This document shows, piece by piece, positions 47,569 to 57,415 of a DNA stretch of 64,000 bases. The stretch spans positions 1,922,001 through 1,986,000 of the forward strand of contig NZ_CP041070.1 in NCBI RefSeq assembly GCF_006459125.1. Reading direction: 5' to 3'. Position 1 is the stretch's first letter; the number at the start of each line of letters is the position of its first letter. This DNA is from Halarcobacter anaerophilus (GTDB lineage Bacteria; Campylobacterota; Campylobacteria; Campylobacterales; Arcobacteraceae). The translations under genes and the position numbers were made by a program. The notes below the pieces were generated by a model. The model was not told the DNA's origin, ran no database searches, and worked only from the letters and a program-made list of their open reading frames with translations.

Positions 47569-48273
47569 TTATAAACTTGAAATCTCATCAAAATTTCTTT
47601 TTGCTCTTTTTGTAAAACTTTTTCTCTTTTTATGAAATATTTCATATTGTTTTCTAACTTTATGCTCTATAGGTTTTTTTATATTTAATAGTGTTCTTTC
47701 TAATTCTACAAATACTTTTAAAATCACTGCAATATTTTTATAGAAATGGCTATCTTCATGATTATAAACATCTTGAATAAACGAATCTATAAAACTATTT
47801 AGAACTACACTAAAAGTTTCTACTACCAATTTATTATCTATTTTTGAATAATCTTGTTCTAATAATTTTTGAATAAAATTAAAAATAAAACATACATGAT
47901 CTTCAGCTTCTTTAAAATTTGTATTATCTCTTCTATAAATTGATTTTAAAACTATATTTGTCATTTCAACTCTTTTTTGCCCGTCATCTCTGTCTTCATT
48001 ATAAAAAGAGGCAGTTACAGGAATAAATGTTGTACTTGGACTATAAAAAATTTGATTATTTTCATCAATTAATCCATCCATCCCTTTTTCATTTAAAAAA
48101 GAAGTTATTTCATCAAAAGATGTTTTACTATTTTCATCAATTGGAGCTTGACTTAAAAGTTCTATTGATTGTTTTATATTATTAAAATCTTTTTCACTGT
48201 TAATATATGAAAATAGAGAACTAAACAATCCGTAATAAATTGCTCTTACTTTATTTAATGCTACAGTATTCAT
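47569..48273 (-). CDS. TorD/DmsD-type chaperone for formate dehydrogenase
   Basis: 234 residues, all-helical. FYSPSTTFIPVTASFYNEDRD is close to the conserved E/YPxS...P..ASxY block of TorD-family redox-enzyme maturation proteins, which bind TAT signals and guard the molybdoenzyme until cofactor insertion. I choose ATG 48273, one base after the polyferredoxin stop and preceded by AAAGGAT; a longer ORF from 48303 overlaps that gene and is less likely. Confidence 0.83.
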   Translation of the reverse strand: MNTVALNKVRAIYYGLFSSLFSYINSEKDFNNIKQSIELLSQAPIDENSKTSFDEITSFLNEKGMDGLIDENNQIFYSPSTTFIPVTASFYNEDRDDGQKRVEMTNIVLKSIYRRDNTNFKEAEDHVCFIFNFIQKLLEQDYSKIDNKLVVETFSVVLNSFIDSFIQDVYNHEDSHFYKNIAVILKVFVELERTLLNIKKPIEHKVRKQYEIFHKKRKSFTKRAKRNFDEISSL

Positions 48274-48274
48274 A

Positions 48275-49948
48275 CTATTTATCCTTTCTTTCATTATTTG
48301 CAAACATCACTCTTGGTTTACAATCTTCACAACAGTAAAGTGTTCTTTGTTTTACCGGATCATTCGCAAAAATCGGTTTCATAATATTTGCAATTTTTTC
48401 TATTGATTTTTTTGTAGCAAACTCTTTACCACATTCAACGCAAGCAAATAGTTCATCTTTTGCAACAACTCTTTCAAAGAACCATTTTGGATTTAATTCT
48501 ATAATATCTTGCTCTATTGTCAGACAATCATTTTCAGGACAAGAAAGCTCACAATAACCGCATCCCGTACAAATTGATGGATTTAATCTTAAAGTATTAT
48601 CTTCGGGATATGCTTTTAATGCATCTACATTACAAGCACCGACACAAGAAAGGCATAAGGTACAGTTGTCTTGATTGATATTAACTTTTGCATAATGAAT
48701 ATCTTCTCCTGTTTTTACTGTACCTAAATCATCATTTTCCACAAGTCCCAATAATCTTACTGCAAAAGCTTCTCTTTTTCTTTCATCTATTTGATTATAT
48801 GAAAAATGTGAACCTTCAATTAAATCTGCATTTTCCATAGCCTCTTTTAGCTCTTCTTCATTCATTGCAACAAAAATAGCCTTCTTCCCATATTTCTTTT
48901 CATAAATATCATTTAATATTCGAATAGAATCCTTAGTTCCTTTTGATAAAAAGTCAGTATAGAAAATCACTTGAGAACCGCTCTCTTGTAAAATAGTTAA
49001 AAATGAAGTTTCATGTAAAAATTTTTCACCGTCTATTTTAAAAGGAAGAACATTCTCTTTTAGTTCAATATTTAAAGTTGAGATATTCATCTTATTTGGA
49101 ACAATTAAAGGTATTGTATTCCTAAATTTTTGTGCTATTTCATAAATGGAATTTCTTGTCATCGGTGCATAATCTAATGCTCCTGAAGGACAAATGGAGA
49201 TACAGGCTCCACAACCTTTACAATCTATTTGAGAAAACTCTAAATGTTTTTTATCTTCAATTTTTATAATTGCACTTGTGGGACATATATCTTCACATCT
49301 ACCGCAAATCTCTTCTCTTCTTTCATGATATTGACAAAGAGTTTCATCATATATTGTTATTTTCTTATACTCATACTCTTCAATATTTTTTCTTAATATT
49401 TTTATTATTTCTTCAATTGAAGAAGTCGTCGGGTCAAAACTTCCACTTTGTTTTAAACCCATCTCTTTTACATTAAACCAAACAATTTGATCTACTTTTA
49501 GAGTTACATCTTTCCCGTCATTATCGACAATAACAGTTAAATTTCCAATATGCCCGTCAATTGATTTAATTATATCTTCCGATATTTGATACATATCAAA
49601 CTCATTTGGTTTAATATAAGAGAAAAAGTTTTCTGCATCTTCTTTATTCGCAATAAGTAAAATTTTATTTCCCACTTTTTGAGTATATGTTATATCTTGA
49701 GCATTATCAAATCTAATTGCTGCGATTTCATAGAGTTTATAAACATTCTTTATTTTATCAGAAATCAAGTCTTTACTATTTTTAATATAAAAGTCTATTT
49801 CATCGGCATTTGTTTCACTGTCAACGGCAGAAGTATTAGAGATTAAGAAATTAGTACCCTTTGTTTCATCAATAGTTTTAGAAACAAAAATTGCTTCATT
49901 TAAAGGAAAATCCAAGCCCATTGGATTGTAGTATACAAAATCTTGCAT
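48275..49948 (-). CDS. Polyferredoxin-like 4Fe-4S protein of the formate dehydrogenase locus
   Basis: 557 residues, cytoplasmic. Residues ~1-200 are a non-cluster domain. Cluster motifs follow: CGRCEDICPTSA, CKGCGACISICPSG, and C-terminally CTLCLSCVGACNVDA with CTGCGYCELSCPEN; CVECGKEF and CCEDCKP near the end look like a zinc-finger-type site. Homologues accompany fdh in Campylobacterota, presumably for electron transfer or maturation. First gene of the six-gene fdh operon, divergent from the PBP/HK/RR operon. Confidence 0.85.
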   Translation of the reverse strand: MQDFVYYNPMGLDFPLNEAIFVSKTIDETKGTNFLISNTSAVDSETNADEIDFYIKNSKDLISDKIKNVYKLYEIAAIRFDNAQDITYTQKVGNKILLIANKEDAENFFSYIKPNEFDMYQISEDIIKSIDGHIGNLTVIVDNDGKDVTLKVDQIVWFNVKEMGLKQSGSFDPTTSSIEEIIKILRKNIEEYEYKKITIYDETLCQYHERREEICGRCEDICPTSAIIKIEDKKHLEFSQIDCKGCGACISICPSGALDYAPMTRNSIYEIAQKFRNTIPLIVPNKMNISTLNIELKENVLPFKIDGEKFLHETSFLTILQESGSQVIFYTDFLSKGTKDSIRILNDIYEKKYGKKAIFVAMNEEELKEAMENADLIEGSHFSYNQIDERKREAFAVRLLGLVENDDLGTVKTGEDIHYAKVNINQDNCTLCLSCVGACNVDALKAYPEDNTLRLNPSICTGCGYCELSCPENDCLTIEQDIIELNPKWFFERVVAKDELFACVECGKEFATKKSIEKIANIMKPIFANDPVKQRTLYCCEDCKPRVMFANNERKDK

Positions 49949-50111
49949 ATTAACCTCTCTTTTTTGGTAAAATTATTTTTACCTAATAGTATTCCTTAAA
50001 TTATTAAATTAAACTTAATAATTAAAAAAAGTTTTACCAAAATTCAAAATTAAATAAAACTTTAGAAAAAATATTATTTTTATAAATTCAATATTTTAAC
50101 TATTCTTTTTG

Positions 50112-50117
50112 TACAAT
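50112..50117 (+). promoter_or_regulatory. -10 box (TACAAT) five bases before the binding-protein start codon
   Basis: TTTTTGTACAATTAAAG precedes ATG 50123. The -10 spacing would put the transcript start on or next to the ATG, and no Shine-Dalgarno is present. The 174-bp gap to the divergent fdh operon also holds its promoter, which I could not place. Confidence 0.4.
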
Positions 50118-50122
50118 TAAAG

Positions 50123-51262
50123 ATGGATAAAAAATTATTAATTTTAATATCAATACTTACGGTGTTTTATCTTTTTTTTAAAGATAAAGAATATACAAAA
50201 TCAGAAATAGTATTAGGCGGTTCTATTCCCAAAACAGGAATACTAAAGCAGTGGGGAGAATCTGTACTTATTGGTGCAAATTCATATTTTAATTATGCAA
50301 ATGAAAAGAATCTCATTCCTAATAGAAAAATAAAATATATTACATATGATGATAAATATGAGCCAAAATTAACGGCAAATAATACCAAAAAACTTCTATA
50401 TCAAGATGAAGCATTTGCACTTTTTGGATATGTAGGAACTTCAACTGTAAAAAACATATTAAATCTATTATTAGAAGAGAATATCCCTTTTATTTCTCCT
50501 TTTACCGGAGCTAGTTTTTTAAGGGAACCCCAAGAAAAAAATTTTATTAATTTTAGAGCATCTTATGCACAAGAAATTGAAGCAATTATTAAACATCTAC
50601 ATTATAATAAAAAAATTTCTAAATTTGCCGTTTTTTATCAAAATGATGATTTTGGTGAAGAAGGATATGTAGCAGTTATAAAATCACTTAAAAAAAGAGA
50701 GCTGAAACTTATAGCCGAAGGAAGTTACAAAAGAAATACCTTATCAATAGGACATGCTTTTAATGAGATAAAAGATGCAAAACCCCAAGCAATTATTATG
50801 ATAGGAGCAAATAAAGAAAATACTCTATTTATAAAAAAAGCTAAACATAACAGCAACTTTAAAGATACACTGTTTTGTAATATTTCTTTCGGAGATGCAA
50901 ATGCTATGATAAATGAATTAGGAGAAAATACAGATAATTTAATTTTTTCTCAAGTTGTACCCAATTATAACGATATTTCTATTCCTGTTGTAAAAGAATA
51001 TCACAAAGTGGTTAGTAAATATTATAAAGATTTTAAACCTGGATTTATATCTTTAGAAGCTTATTTATCTGCTAAAATAATAGTAACCGGATTGGAAAAC
51101 GTAAAGGGTTCTCTAACAAGAAAAAGATTTTTAGAAACAATGGAACATCTTCCTAAAAATATATTAAAAGGAATACCTATTAATTTAAAAAATAGACAAT
51201 ATTTAAATAATATCTATTTATTTACATATAAAAATAATAGATTTGAAGAGATTAAGAAATAA
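50123..51262 (+). CDS. Type I periplasmic binding protein of a three-component sensor
   Basis: 379 residues, Leu/Ile/Val-type (Peripla_BP_6) fold: IVLGGSIPKTGILKQWGES, ALFGYVGTSTVKNIL, PFISPFTGASFLR, FAVFYQNDDFGEEGYVAV, and AIIMIGANKENTLFIKKA. The N-terminal helix (LLILISILTVFYLFF) lacks a clear cleavage site, so it may stay membrane-tethered. No ABC permease is nearby; instead it overlaps a histidine kinase gene by one base, so it is likely a sensory ligand-binding partner, as TorT is for TorS. Ligand unknown; formate metabolism is suggested only by position. Confidence 0.85.
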   Translation: MDKKLLILISILTVFYLFFKDKEYTKSEIVLGGSIPKTGILKQWGESVLIGANSYFNYANEKNLIPNRKIKYITYDDKYEPKLTANNTKKLLYQDEAFALFGYVGTSTVKNILNLLLEENIPFISPFTGASFLREPQEKNFINFRASYAQEIEAIIKHLHYNKKISKFAVFYQNDDFGEEGYVAVIKSLKKRELKLIAEGSYKRNTLSIGHAFNEIKDAKPQAIIMIGANKENTLFIKKAKHNSNFKDTLFCNISFGDANAMINELGENTDNLIFSQVVPNYNDISIPVVKEYHKVVSKYYKDFKPGFISLEAYLSAKIIVTGLENVKGSLTRKRFLETMEHLPKNILKGIPINLKNRQYLNNIYLFTYKNNRFEEIKK

Positions 51263-52857
51263 TGTTAAAAAAAATATTTCTTTACTTCGATAATTTCAAT
51301 TTTACATTAAAAACAAATTTTCTTATATTTATTATTTCAAGTAGTATGTTAGGAATAGTCATACTTGCATTAATAACCACTTTTTCCATTAGATACGACT
51401 TTGACAGACTTTATGAACAAAGAACAAAACCTCTTATAAAACTGGAAAATATCAAAGATACATATAAAGTAAATATTCAAGATACTCTTTATGATATTGA
51501 AGATAAAAGTATTAGTTTTAAAAAAGCAAGTGACGTAATAAATCTTGCATTACAATTAATAGAAACAAACTGGGAAGAGTATAAAAGACCAAATGAGATG
51601 ACTCCCCCTACTATATACATCGGGAATATTATAAAAAAATTTTTAACTACACAACAACAATATTATAAAAATGAGATTTTATATAAGAGTATTTCTAAAA
51701 ATATCGATAAAAAGATGATAAATATCAATGCGACCCTTCATAACCTAGAGTTATCGCATAAAGATGAAAACAATCTCAAAGAAGAGTTTAATAAACTTCA
51801 TTTAGAGATTAATGCAATAAATATTTATATTACAAGTTTAATTAACTATGATTTAACACTTGCTTTAAATGAAAAAAGAGACACAGAAAAAAGTTTTGAT
51901 GTAATTATTGCGGTTTCAATGATTTCTATTGTATTAATATTCCTGTTTTCTATTATCCTTTCCGTTCTTTTAATCAACCACTTTAAAAGATTACATAAGT
52001 TACTTGAAGAAAAAGTAAAAAGTAAGACAAAACAACTTGTCAAACTAAATAATTCATTGGGAGAGAGAGTATTACAAGAAGTTAAAAACAATCGAAAAAA
52101 AGATATTATAATGTTCCAACAAGCAAGACTCGCAAGTTTAGGAGAGATGTTGAATAATATAGCACATCAATGGCGCCAGCCCCTTGGTTCTATCACTATG
52201 ATTATTCAAAGTTTCCAAACAAAAAGGCAACTTGGAAAATTGACAGATGAGTTTATTGATGAAAAAGTTAAAGATGCCTTATTCTTAGCCCAAAATATGT
52301 CCAATACCTTAGACGATTTTAAAAACTTTTTTTCTCCGGATAAAACTAAAGAGATTTTTAGTATAAAAGATTGTATTGAACACTCTTTTGAATTATCTAA
52401 ATATGCCTTAGAGAAAGCAGGAATAAAAGTAATACTTATAATAAAACAAGATATAAAGATCAATAGTTATTACAATGAACTATCTCATGTTTTTTTAAAC
52501 TTGATTAATAATTCAAAAGATGCTTTATGTTCTAATGTAAATAAAAATGATAGAATTATTAAAGTAATTGTAAAACAACATAAAAACAATATATTAATTA
52601 ATTTTATTGACAACGGCGGCGGTGTCCCTGAAGAGATAATACACAAAATATTTGAGCCGTATTATACTACTAAATATAAAAGTGCAGGCACGGGAATTGG
52701 ACTTTATATGTCAAAACAAATTATTGAAAAACATATGTATGGATCAATCTATCAAAAAAATATACGTCATAAAATTGATAAGATAAATGATTACTCTTGT
52801 AGTTTATTTATTATAAAAATTCCAATATTAAATGAGGTGATAAAAGATGCAGAATAG
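51262..52857 (+). CDS. Sensor histidine kinase partnered with a binding protein
   Basis: 531 residues: membrane helix ~18-38, periplasmic helical sensor ~40-210, helix ~213-238, coiled coil, HisKA with His302 in AHQWRQPLGSI, and ATPase domain with N box LINNSKDAL and G box GTGIGLYMSKQI. Overlaps the binding protein (1 bp) and the regulator (11 bp). The regulator's target may be the divergent fdh operon (inference). Confidence 0.9.
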   Translation: MLKKIFLYFDNFNFTLKTNFLIFIISSSMLGIVILALITTFSIRYDFDRLYEQRTKPLIKLENIKDTYKVNIQDTLYDIEDKSISFKKASDVINLALQLIETNWEEYKRPNEMTPPTIYIGNIIKKFLTTQQQYYKNEILYKSISKNIDKKMININATLHNLELSHKDENNLKEEFNKLHLEINAINIYITSLINYDLTLALNEKRDTEKSFDVIIAVSMISIVLIFLFSIILSVLLINHFKRLHKLLEEKVKSKTKQLVKLNNSLGERVLQEVKNNRKKDIIMFQQARLASLGEMLNNIAHQWRQPLGSITMIIQSFQTKRQLGKLTDEFIDEKVKDALFLAQNMSNTLDDFKNFFSPDKTKEIFSIKDCIEHSFELSKYALEKAGIKVILIIKQDIKINSYYNELSHVFLNLINNSKDALCSNVNKNDRIIKVIVKQHKNNILINFIDNGGGVPEEIIHKIFEPYYTTKYKSAGTGIGLYMSKQIIEKHMYGSIYQKNIRHKIDKINDYSCSLFIIKIPILNEVIKDAE

Positions 52858-53512
52858 AGATTTAAATATATTAAATAAGTTTAATATTTTATATCTTGAA
52901 GATGATGAAAATTTGTTAAAGCATACCCATGATGTATTAATTGATTTTGTAAATGAGATTTATGCGGTAAAAACTTCAAAAGAGGCTTTAGAGGTTTTAA
53001 GAAATAAAAAAATTGATGTAATTATTTCAGACATATTACTTAAAGATGAAAATGGCATTGATTTTTTAAAATATTTGAAGGAAGATAAAAATATCAATAT
53101 TCCGACAATATTAACAACAGCTTACACAGATACGAAATATCTACTTGATGCAATAAAGTTAAAAGTAGAAAATTATATAGTAAAACCAATAAATATTAAA
53201 GAGTTGTTAACTACTTTACATGACATATTATTACCTATTGTTCAAGAAAAAGAACTAAGAAGAAATAATTGTGTAATTAAAACAATATCGGCAATTACAG
53301 ATAGTAAACAAGTTGAAGTTATAAAGTATATTATAAATAATTTAGATAACAATAATACCTTTACTGCTTCATATAGTGATATTATGAATAAAATTAATAT
53401 TTCAAAACCGACTTTAATTAAACTCTTTAAAGAGTTAGCAGAAAAACATATTTTAGTTAAGATTCAACATAAAACTTACAGATTTAATGAGAATGCCTTA
53501 GATAATATCTAA
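52847..53512 (+). CDS. Response regulator with C-terminal winged-helix-like domain
   Basis: 221 residues. Receiver: LYLEDDENLL acidic pair, phospho-acceptor Asp62 in VIISDILLKDENG, LTTAYTDTK and YIVKPINIKEL. The output domain is not the OmpR type: SYSDIMNKINISKPTLIKLF and LAEKHILVKI look like a simple HTH/winged helix. Last gene of the PBP/HK/RR operon. Confidence 0.87.
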   Translation: MQNRDLNILNKFNILYLEDDENLLKHTHDVLIDFVNEIYAVKTSKEALEVLRNKKIDVIISDILLKDENGIDFLKYLKEDKNINIPTILTTAYTDTKYLLDAIKLKVENYIVKPINIKELLTTLHDILLPIVQEKELRRNNCVIKTISAITDSKQVEVIKYIINNLDNNNTFTASYSDIMNKINISKPTLIKLFKELAEKHILVKIQHKTYRFNENALDNI

Positions 53513-53520
53513 TCTAAGGC
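53495..53520. terminator. Hairpin between convergent regulator and chemoreceptor genes
   Basis: 9-bp perfect stem GCCTTAGAT / ATCTAAGGC, 8-base loop, overlapping the last codons of the regulator and three bases short of the chemoreceptor stop. The T-run is weak on both sides, so termination efficiency is uncertain. Confidence 0.5.
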
Positions 53521-53523
53521 TAT

Positions 53524-55737
53524 TTAAAAACTTTCCCACTGCTCTTCATCTTTTTTCTCTATTTTCTCTTTTTTATCTTTAAATATTTTACTTTCTGCTT
53601 TTTGATTTTTTACAGATTTATCTTTTGAAACATTGATATTTATTTCATTTTTTCCTAAAAACTCTTTTTTATCTGCCTCTTCTATAATTTTTTCTGCAAT
53701 TTTTGACGTTGTATTTGCTATTTCTTGAGTTTGATTTGCTATTTGGGCATTTTGTTGAGTCTGCTGATCAAGAGAGTTAACTGCATCATTTATCTGTTTT
53801 ATTCCCGTAGATTGTTCTTTACTTGCCGTTCCTACATTTGATATAAGTTCAATAGTTTTTGAAACATTTTCATTTAAACTATTAAATCCTTGAATCATAC
53901 TATCTGCTATACTTTTTCCGCTGTTTGCTTTTTGTGTTGCCTGCTCAACCAAATCTTTAATCTCTTTTGCCGCTTGCGCACTTCTGTTTGCCAGATTTCT
54001 AACTTCTTGTGCAACTACTGCAAAGCCTTTTCCTGCTTCTCCTGCCGTTGCCGCTTCTACGGCTGCGTTTAATGAGAGAATATTTGTTTGAAAGGCAATT
54101 TGGTCTATTACCGTAATTGCTTCATTGATTGCAGTTACTTCACTGTTTATTTCATCCATTGAAACTGTTGTTTCATTTGCCAGTTTTTCACCTTCATTTG
54201 TAGCAGATGTCAATTCTTGTGCATATTCCGTCATTTTTACAATATTGTTTGTATTACTTTGTATATTTCCCGTAATCTGCTCTAAAGCTGCGGCTGTCTC
54301 TTCTAATGCTGCAGCTGCTTTATTTGAATTTGTATTAAGAACTTTTATATTTTCAAGAAGAGAATAAGATGAATTATTTATTGTTAGACCGCTTTTTTTG
54401 TTTTCAACTAAAATTTCACTTACGGAATCAGCTAAAGTATTTACTCCTTCTGCTAATTCTAAAACATGTTCTTTTAAACCGTTTGTAGGAATTCTGTTTA
54501 AAAAGTTATTGTCAGAATACTCTTTTAAAATATTTAATATAATTTCAATATTTTTTTCAAGATTTACTGCCATTTGATTTAATAGATTTGTTAATTGATT
54601 TAAAGAGGGATTTGATGAATGAGATTCAACTCTTTGGGTAAAATCACCTTTTTCAAACTCTGCTAATACAGATATCGTATCATCAATAGCTATTCTATCT
54701 TCTTCTATATTTTGTTTAATACTTTTTATGTTTTTATTTACAACAGCAGACATTATACCTATCTCGTCTTTTGAAGAATCATCAAGATGTTTAACATCTT
54801 CAATCTCTTTATTTAAATATTTAAAAAAGCTTAATAATCCTTCTTGAAAATTTTTAATCTTATTTGAGATAGCATTTGAAACAATAATTGAAAGCGCTAA
54901 GATAAATAAAATCATAATAAAAGAGATAATAATAACGGTACTCTTTTTTGAACTAATCTCCTCTTTAATAATCATAGAACTGTCATTTATCATCTTATTT
55001 AATAAAATTTCCGTTTTATGAACGGTATTTCTCATTTGAGCTTTAATACCTTCTTTACTGTTAAGTCCCAGCTCTTTTTCAGCTTCTATTAAAGCTAAAA
55101 AATCTTTTTTATATTTAAGCAAATAATTTTTTCTTTCACTATCAAGCATATTATCGGAAGATAAAAGAGTATCAATTTTTTTTACGAATTTATCTACATA
55201 TTTTATATCTCTTCTTAACATAAAATCTTTTTCTTGTTTTCTCAAATCATAAACGGTTGCAAGAAGTTTGTCATTATTTGACTCTTTTGCACTATCTTGC
55301 ACTTTATGAACAGCATCCCTTAAACTTCCATATAGTCCGTCATTGTGGCTAAGACCTATTTCTTGTTGTTTGGAAACTAAATTAAAAAAGATTTTTTCAT
55401 AGTCATTGATGATTTTATTAAAAACATCTACGTCCGAAGTATTAATAGAAAATTCAGATAAAATTGCTTCTAGCTGTTTTGAATTGTTGTGCAGTTTTTT
55501 TACGTTTTCTTGAAATTCTGCTTTATATTTTAAATCTTTTCTTGCTAAAAAATCTTTTTCATTTCTTCTTAACATCAACATATCCGAATCCAAAGCTTCT
55601 ACTAAAACCCTGCCTTCACCCAATTTGTTTATACTATTTACAGAATTAATCAATAAAAAGGTCAAGATAAATAACCCTAAAATCGATACAACTGCCAATA
55701 AATACAATTTTGCTTTTATTGAAATATTATTCAACAT
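53524..55737 (-). CDS. HBM-type methyl-accepting chemotaxis protein with CheR-tether tail
   Basis: 737 residues: membrane helix ~10-28, helical bimodular-type sensor with two similar signatures ([17 protein letters not shown] and [16 protein letters not shown]), membrane helix ~270-290, HAMP-like region and a signalling domain with [20 protein letters not shown]. The C-terminus is a Lys/Glu-rich linker ending QWESF, resembling the NWETF pentapeptide that tethers CheR/CheB. HBM sensors in other bacteria detect organic acids. Monocistronic; a TATAAT lies about 30 bp before its ATG. Confidence 0.9.
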   Translation of the reverse strand: MLNNISIKAKLYLLAVVSILGLFILTFLLINSVNSINKLGEGRVLVEALDSDMLMLRRNEKDFLARKDLKYKAEFQENVKKLHNNSKQLEAILSEFSINTSDVDVFNKIINDYEKIFFNLVSKQQEIGLSHNDGLYGSLRDAVHKVQDSAKESNNDKLLATVYDLRKQEKDFMLRRDIKYVDKFVKKIDTLLSSDNMLDSERKNYLLKYKKDFLALIEAEKELGLNSKEGIKAQMRNTVHKTEILLNKMINDSSMIIKEEISSKKSTVIIISFIMILFILALSIIVSNAISNKIKNFQEGLLSFFKYLNKEIEDVKHLDDSSKDEIGIMSAVVNKNIKSIKQNIEEDRIAIDDTISVLAEFEKGDFTQRVESHSSNPSLNQLTNLLNQMAVNLEKNIEIILNILKEYSDNNFLNRIPTNGLKEHVLELAEGVNTLADSVSEILVENKKSGLTINNSSYSLLENIKVLNTNSNKAAAALEETAAALEQITGNIQSNTNNIVKMTEYAQELTSATNEGEKLANETTVSMDEINSEVTAINEAITVIDQIAFQTNILSLNAAVEAATAGEAGKGFAVVAQEVRNLANRSAQAAKEIKDLVEQATQKANSGKSIADSMIQGFNSLNENVSKTIELISNVGTASKEQSTGIKQINDAVNSLDQQTQQNAQIANQTQEIANTTSKIAEKIIEEADKKEFLGKNEININVSKDKSVKNQKAESKIFKDKKEKIEKKDEEQWESF

Positions 55738-55829
55738 TCTTTTTCCTCTTATTAATGGCTTAAATTATAATATATAGTTATGATAAGTTCAAGATAAATT
55801 TGTATATTTTATTATAACTAAAAGTAAGT

Positions 55830-55856
55830 ACAAGATTTAATAATTTAGAATCTTGT
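55830..55856 (-). terminator. Possible terminator downstream of panE
   Basis: 8-bp stem ACAAGATT / AATCTTGT with an 11-base AT loop, about 60 bp beyond the panE stop on the minus strand. No strong T-run. Could also be an operator near the chemoreceptor promoter. Confidence 0.35.
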
Positions 55857-55916
55857 AATAAGTGCGAAATCTTATTAAATTAATAATTTATATAAAATTA
55901 ATAAAAAAATTTAATT

Positions 55917-56873
55917 TTATTTTTTATAAATAAGATTTTTTTCTAAATAAGTATACTCTAAAAGTGTAGAAATAGTTCTTGTATAAGGAGCATCCGAATT
56001 TAATTTTTCGCACTTTTCTACTACTACATTACAAATTTCATCTAACTCTATTGCTCTGTTGTTTTCCACATCAACAAGCATTGAAGGTTTTATAGAATCA
56101 AAATCTTTTATAAGTTCAAACATCTGTTTTACATCATCTTGTGATATTTCAATCCCGTCATATCTTGCGGCAATTGCGGTTTCACACATTAGTCCGTAAA
56201 CTATTTTTGAAAGTTTTTTATGGGACATGATTTCACCTGTTTTTACTCTAAGCAAAGCACAAAGAGCATTTACTCCATTGTTTATTATAAGTTTTTTCCA
56301 AAGTTCAAATTTAATATCTTTTGTTATCTCACACTTTGTTCTTGCTTCAATCAACTGCTTTTTAAACTCTTCTAAAAAATTTCTGTTTTTATCACTCTGT
56401 TCAATAGCACCTATAATTGTCTCAACATCCCCTGTTGCTTCTATAACTCCGAAAGATATAATGTGCGCACCTATTTTTCTTGATAAACCGCCTATAACTT
56501 TGTTTTTAGGGAAATATTCACAAATAATATCTTCATTTTCTACACCGTTTTGCAAAGAGAGTAAAAAAGGATATTTTTTATCTTTATTAATTTTTTTGGC
56601 CAAATCTTGGGAAAGTTGTTTTGTAGAAGCTGATTTTGTAGTAAAAATAACGGCATCACAATTTTGAATTTTACTGTTTTCAAGCTCTTCAAAAGAGCAA
56701 ACATTAATTTTCCCGTTAAAAGTAAAGGTTGGATGAGTTAAGCTCAAACCGTTATTTTTCAAAGCTTCAAGCTGTTTTCCTCTTGCTATAAAAGTTACGT
56801 TATTACCGATACTTTGAAGTTTCGCTCCGTAAAAAGCACCGATACCGCCTGTTCCTAAAATAATAAAATCCAT
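55917..56873 (-). CDS. panE: 2-dehydropantoate 2-reductase (ketopantoate reductase)
   Basis: NADPH-dependent reduction of ketopantoate to pantoate for coenzyme A. Rossmann start ILGTGGIGAFYGAKL, KSASTKQL, LLSLQNGVENEDI, catalytic Lys in FELWKKLIINNGVNALCALL (with Asn) and the C-terminal SMLVDVENNRAIELDEICN with the catalytic Glu. ATG 56873 follows AAGGAG by 5 bp; a TTG one codon earlier is unlikely. A family paralogue with another 2-oxoacid substrate is possible. Confidence 0.88.
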   Translation of the reverse strand: MDFIILGTGGIGAFYGAKLQSIGNNVTFIARGKQLEALKNNGLSLTHPTFTFNGKINVCSFEELENSKIQNCDAVIFTTKSASTKQLSQDLAKKINKDKKYPFLLSLQNGVENEDIICEYFPKNKVIGGLSRKIGAHIISFGVIEATGDVETIIGAIEQSDKNRNFLEEFKKQLIEARTKCEITKDIKFELWKKLIINNGVNALCALLRVKTGEIMSHKKLSKIVYGLMCETAIAARYDGIEISQDDVKQMFELIKDFDSIKPSMLVDVENNRAIELDEICNVVVEKCEKLNSDAPYTRTISTLLEYTYLEKNLIYKK

Positions 56874-56876
56874 CAA

Positions 56877-57215
56877 AACTCCTTGAAAAAATCAGGATAT
56901 TATAACATTTACAAGGATATTTCTAAATTAAAAAAAGATTCAAATAAAGCGTTAAAAGAGTATTTTTCTTATTTAAAAGTTATATTTAATAACCAATATA
57001 TCTGATAATTTATTATTCATTAAAATAGTATAAAAAATATAATTTAATTATAGAACTTCAATTTTATTATGATTTAGTTACATATATTAACATTTAAAGT
57101 CTCTAGTTTACAAGTTAAAAAGATTTTTATATTAAGAAGATAAAAATTCTTAATAAAAATAAAAAAGTAAATTGTATATTTTATATACATTATTACTCTT
57201 TAACTTTTTTCTTAT
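56877..57215. other. Noncoding AT-rich gap upstream of the riboswitch
   Basis: About 340 bp with stop codons in all frames and no recognisable gene remnants, tRNA or repeats. It separates panE (minus) from the guanidine riboswitch transcript (plus) and contains several TATAAT-like sequences; none can be assigned except the one at 57221. Confidence 0.6.
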
Positions 57216-57220
57216 TCTTT

Positions 57221-57226
57221 TATAAT
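57221..57226 (+). promoter_or_regulatory. -10 box (TATAAT) of the riboswitch transcript
   Basis: Consensus TATAAT in the context CTTTTATAATGGG, about 25 bp before the first leader hairpin. The transcript would begin near 57233, which includes the complete aptamer. Confidence 0.6.
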
Positions 57227-57247
57227 GGGTTACAACAAAACATATTA

Positions 57248-57380
57248 GAGAGGCATTTGCCTCTATGACTACAAAAGGCGGCTAGGGTTCCGATCTAAAT
57301 AAAGATGACTGGTCCGAGAGCTACCGACTCTTAAATAGGAGTTACACGGAGGGATAAAAGCCCGGGAGGTTTATGCCTCC
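57248..57380 (+). promoter_or_regulatory. Guanidine-I (ykkC) riboswitch with expression platform
   Basis: The conserved ykkC aptamer core is present in order: CTAGGGTTCCG (57282-57292), GGTCCGAGAG (57311-57320), TTACACGGAGGGATAAAAG (57342-57360) and CCCGGGAG (57361-57368). This sequence matches the guanidine-I consensus as I know it. A 5' hairpin AGAGGCA/TGCCTCT (57249-57264) precedes it. Downstream GGAGG/CCTCC (57365-57380) forms a hairpin followed by TAGTGTGTTTT that would use the aptamer's last bases. Ligand binding would therefore block this terminator-like hairpin (ON switch). The downstream genes fit guanidine rather than the ppGpp or PRPP subclasses. Confidence 0.93.
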
Positions 57381-57415
57381 TAGTGTGTTTTAAATTCTAT
57401 TTAGGAGAGACTAAG

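Noticed and set aside
56227-56667. 146-codon open frame on the plus strand
   Set aside because: It is the mirror of panE, whose motifs are clear on the minus strand, and it lacks a Shine-Dalgarno.
57248-57380. ppGpp- or PRPP-sensing ykkC subclass
   Set aside because: The core sequence fits the guanidine-I consensus, and the linked genes (carboxylase, Gdx, binding protein) fit guanidine; no amino acid, purine or branched-chain genes follow.
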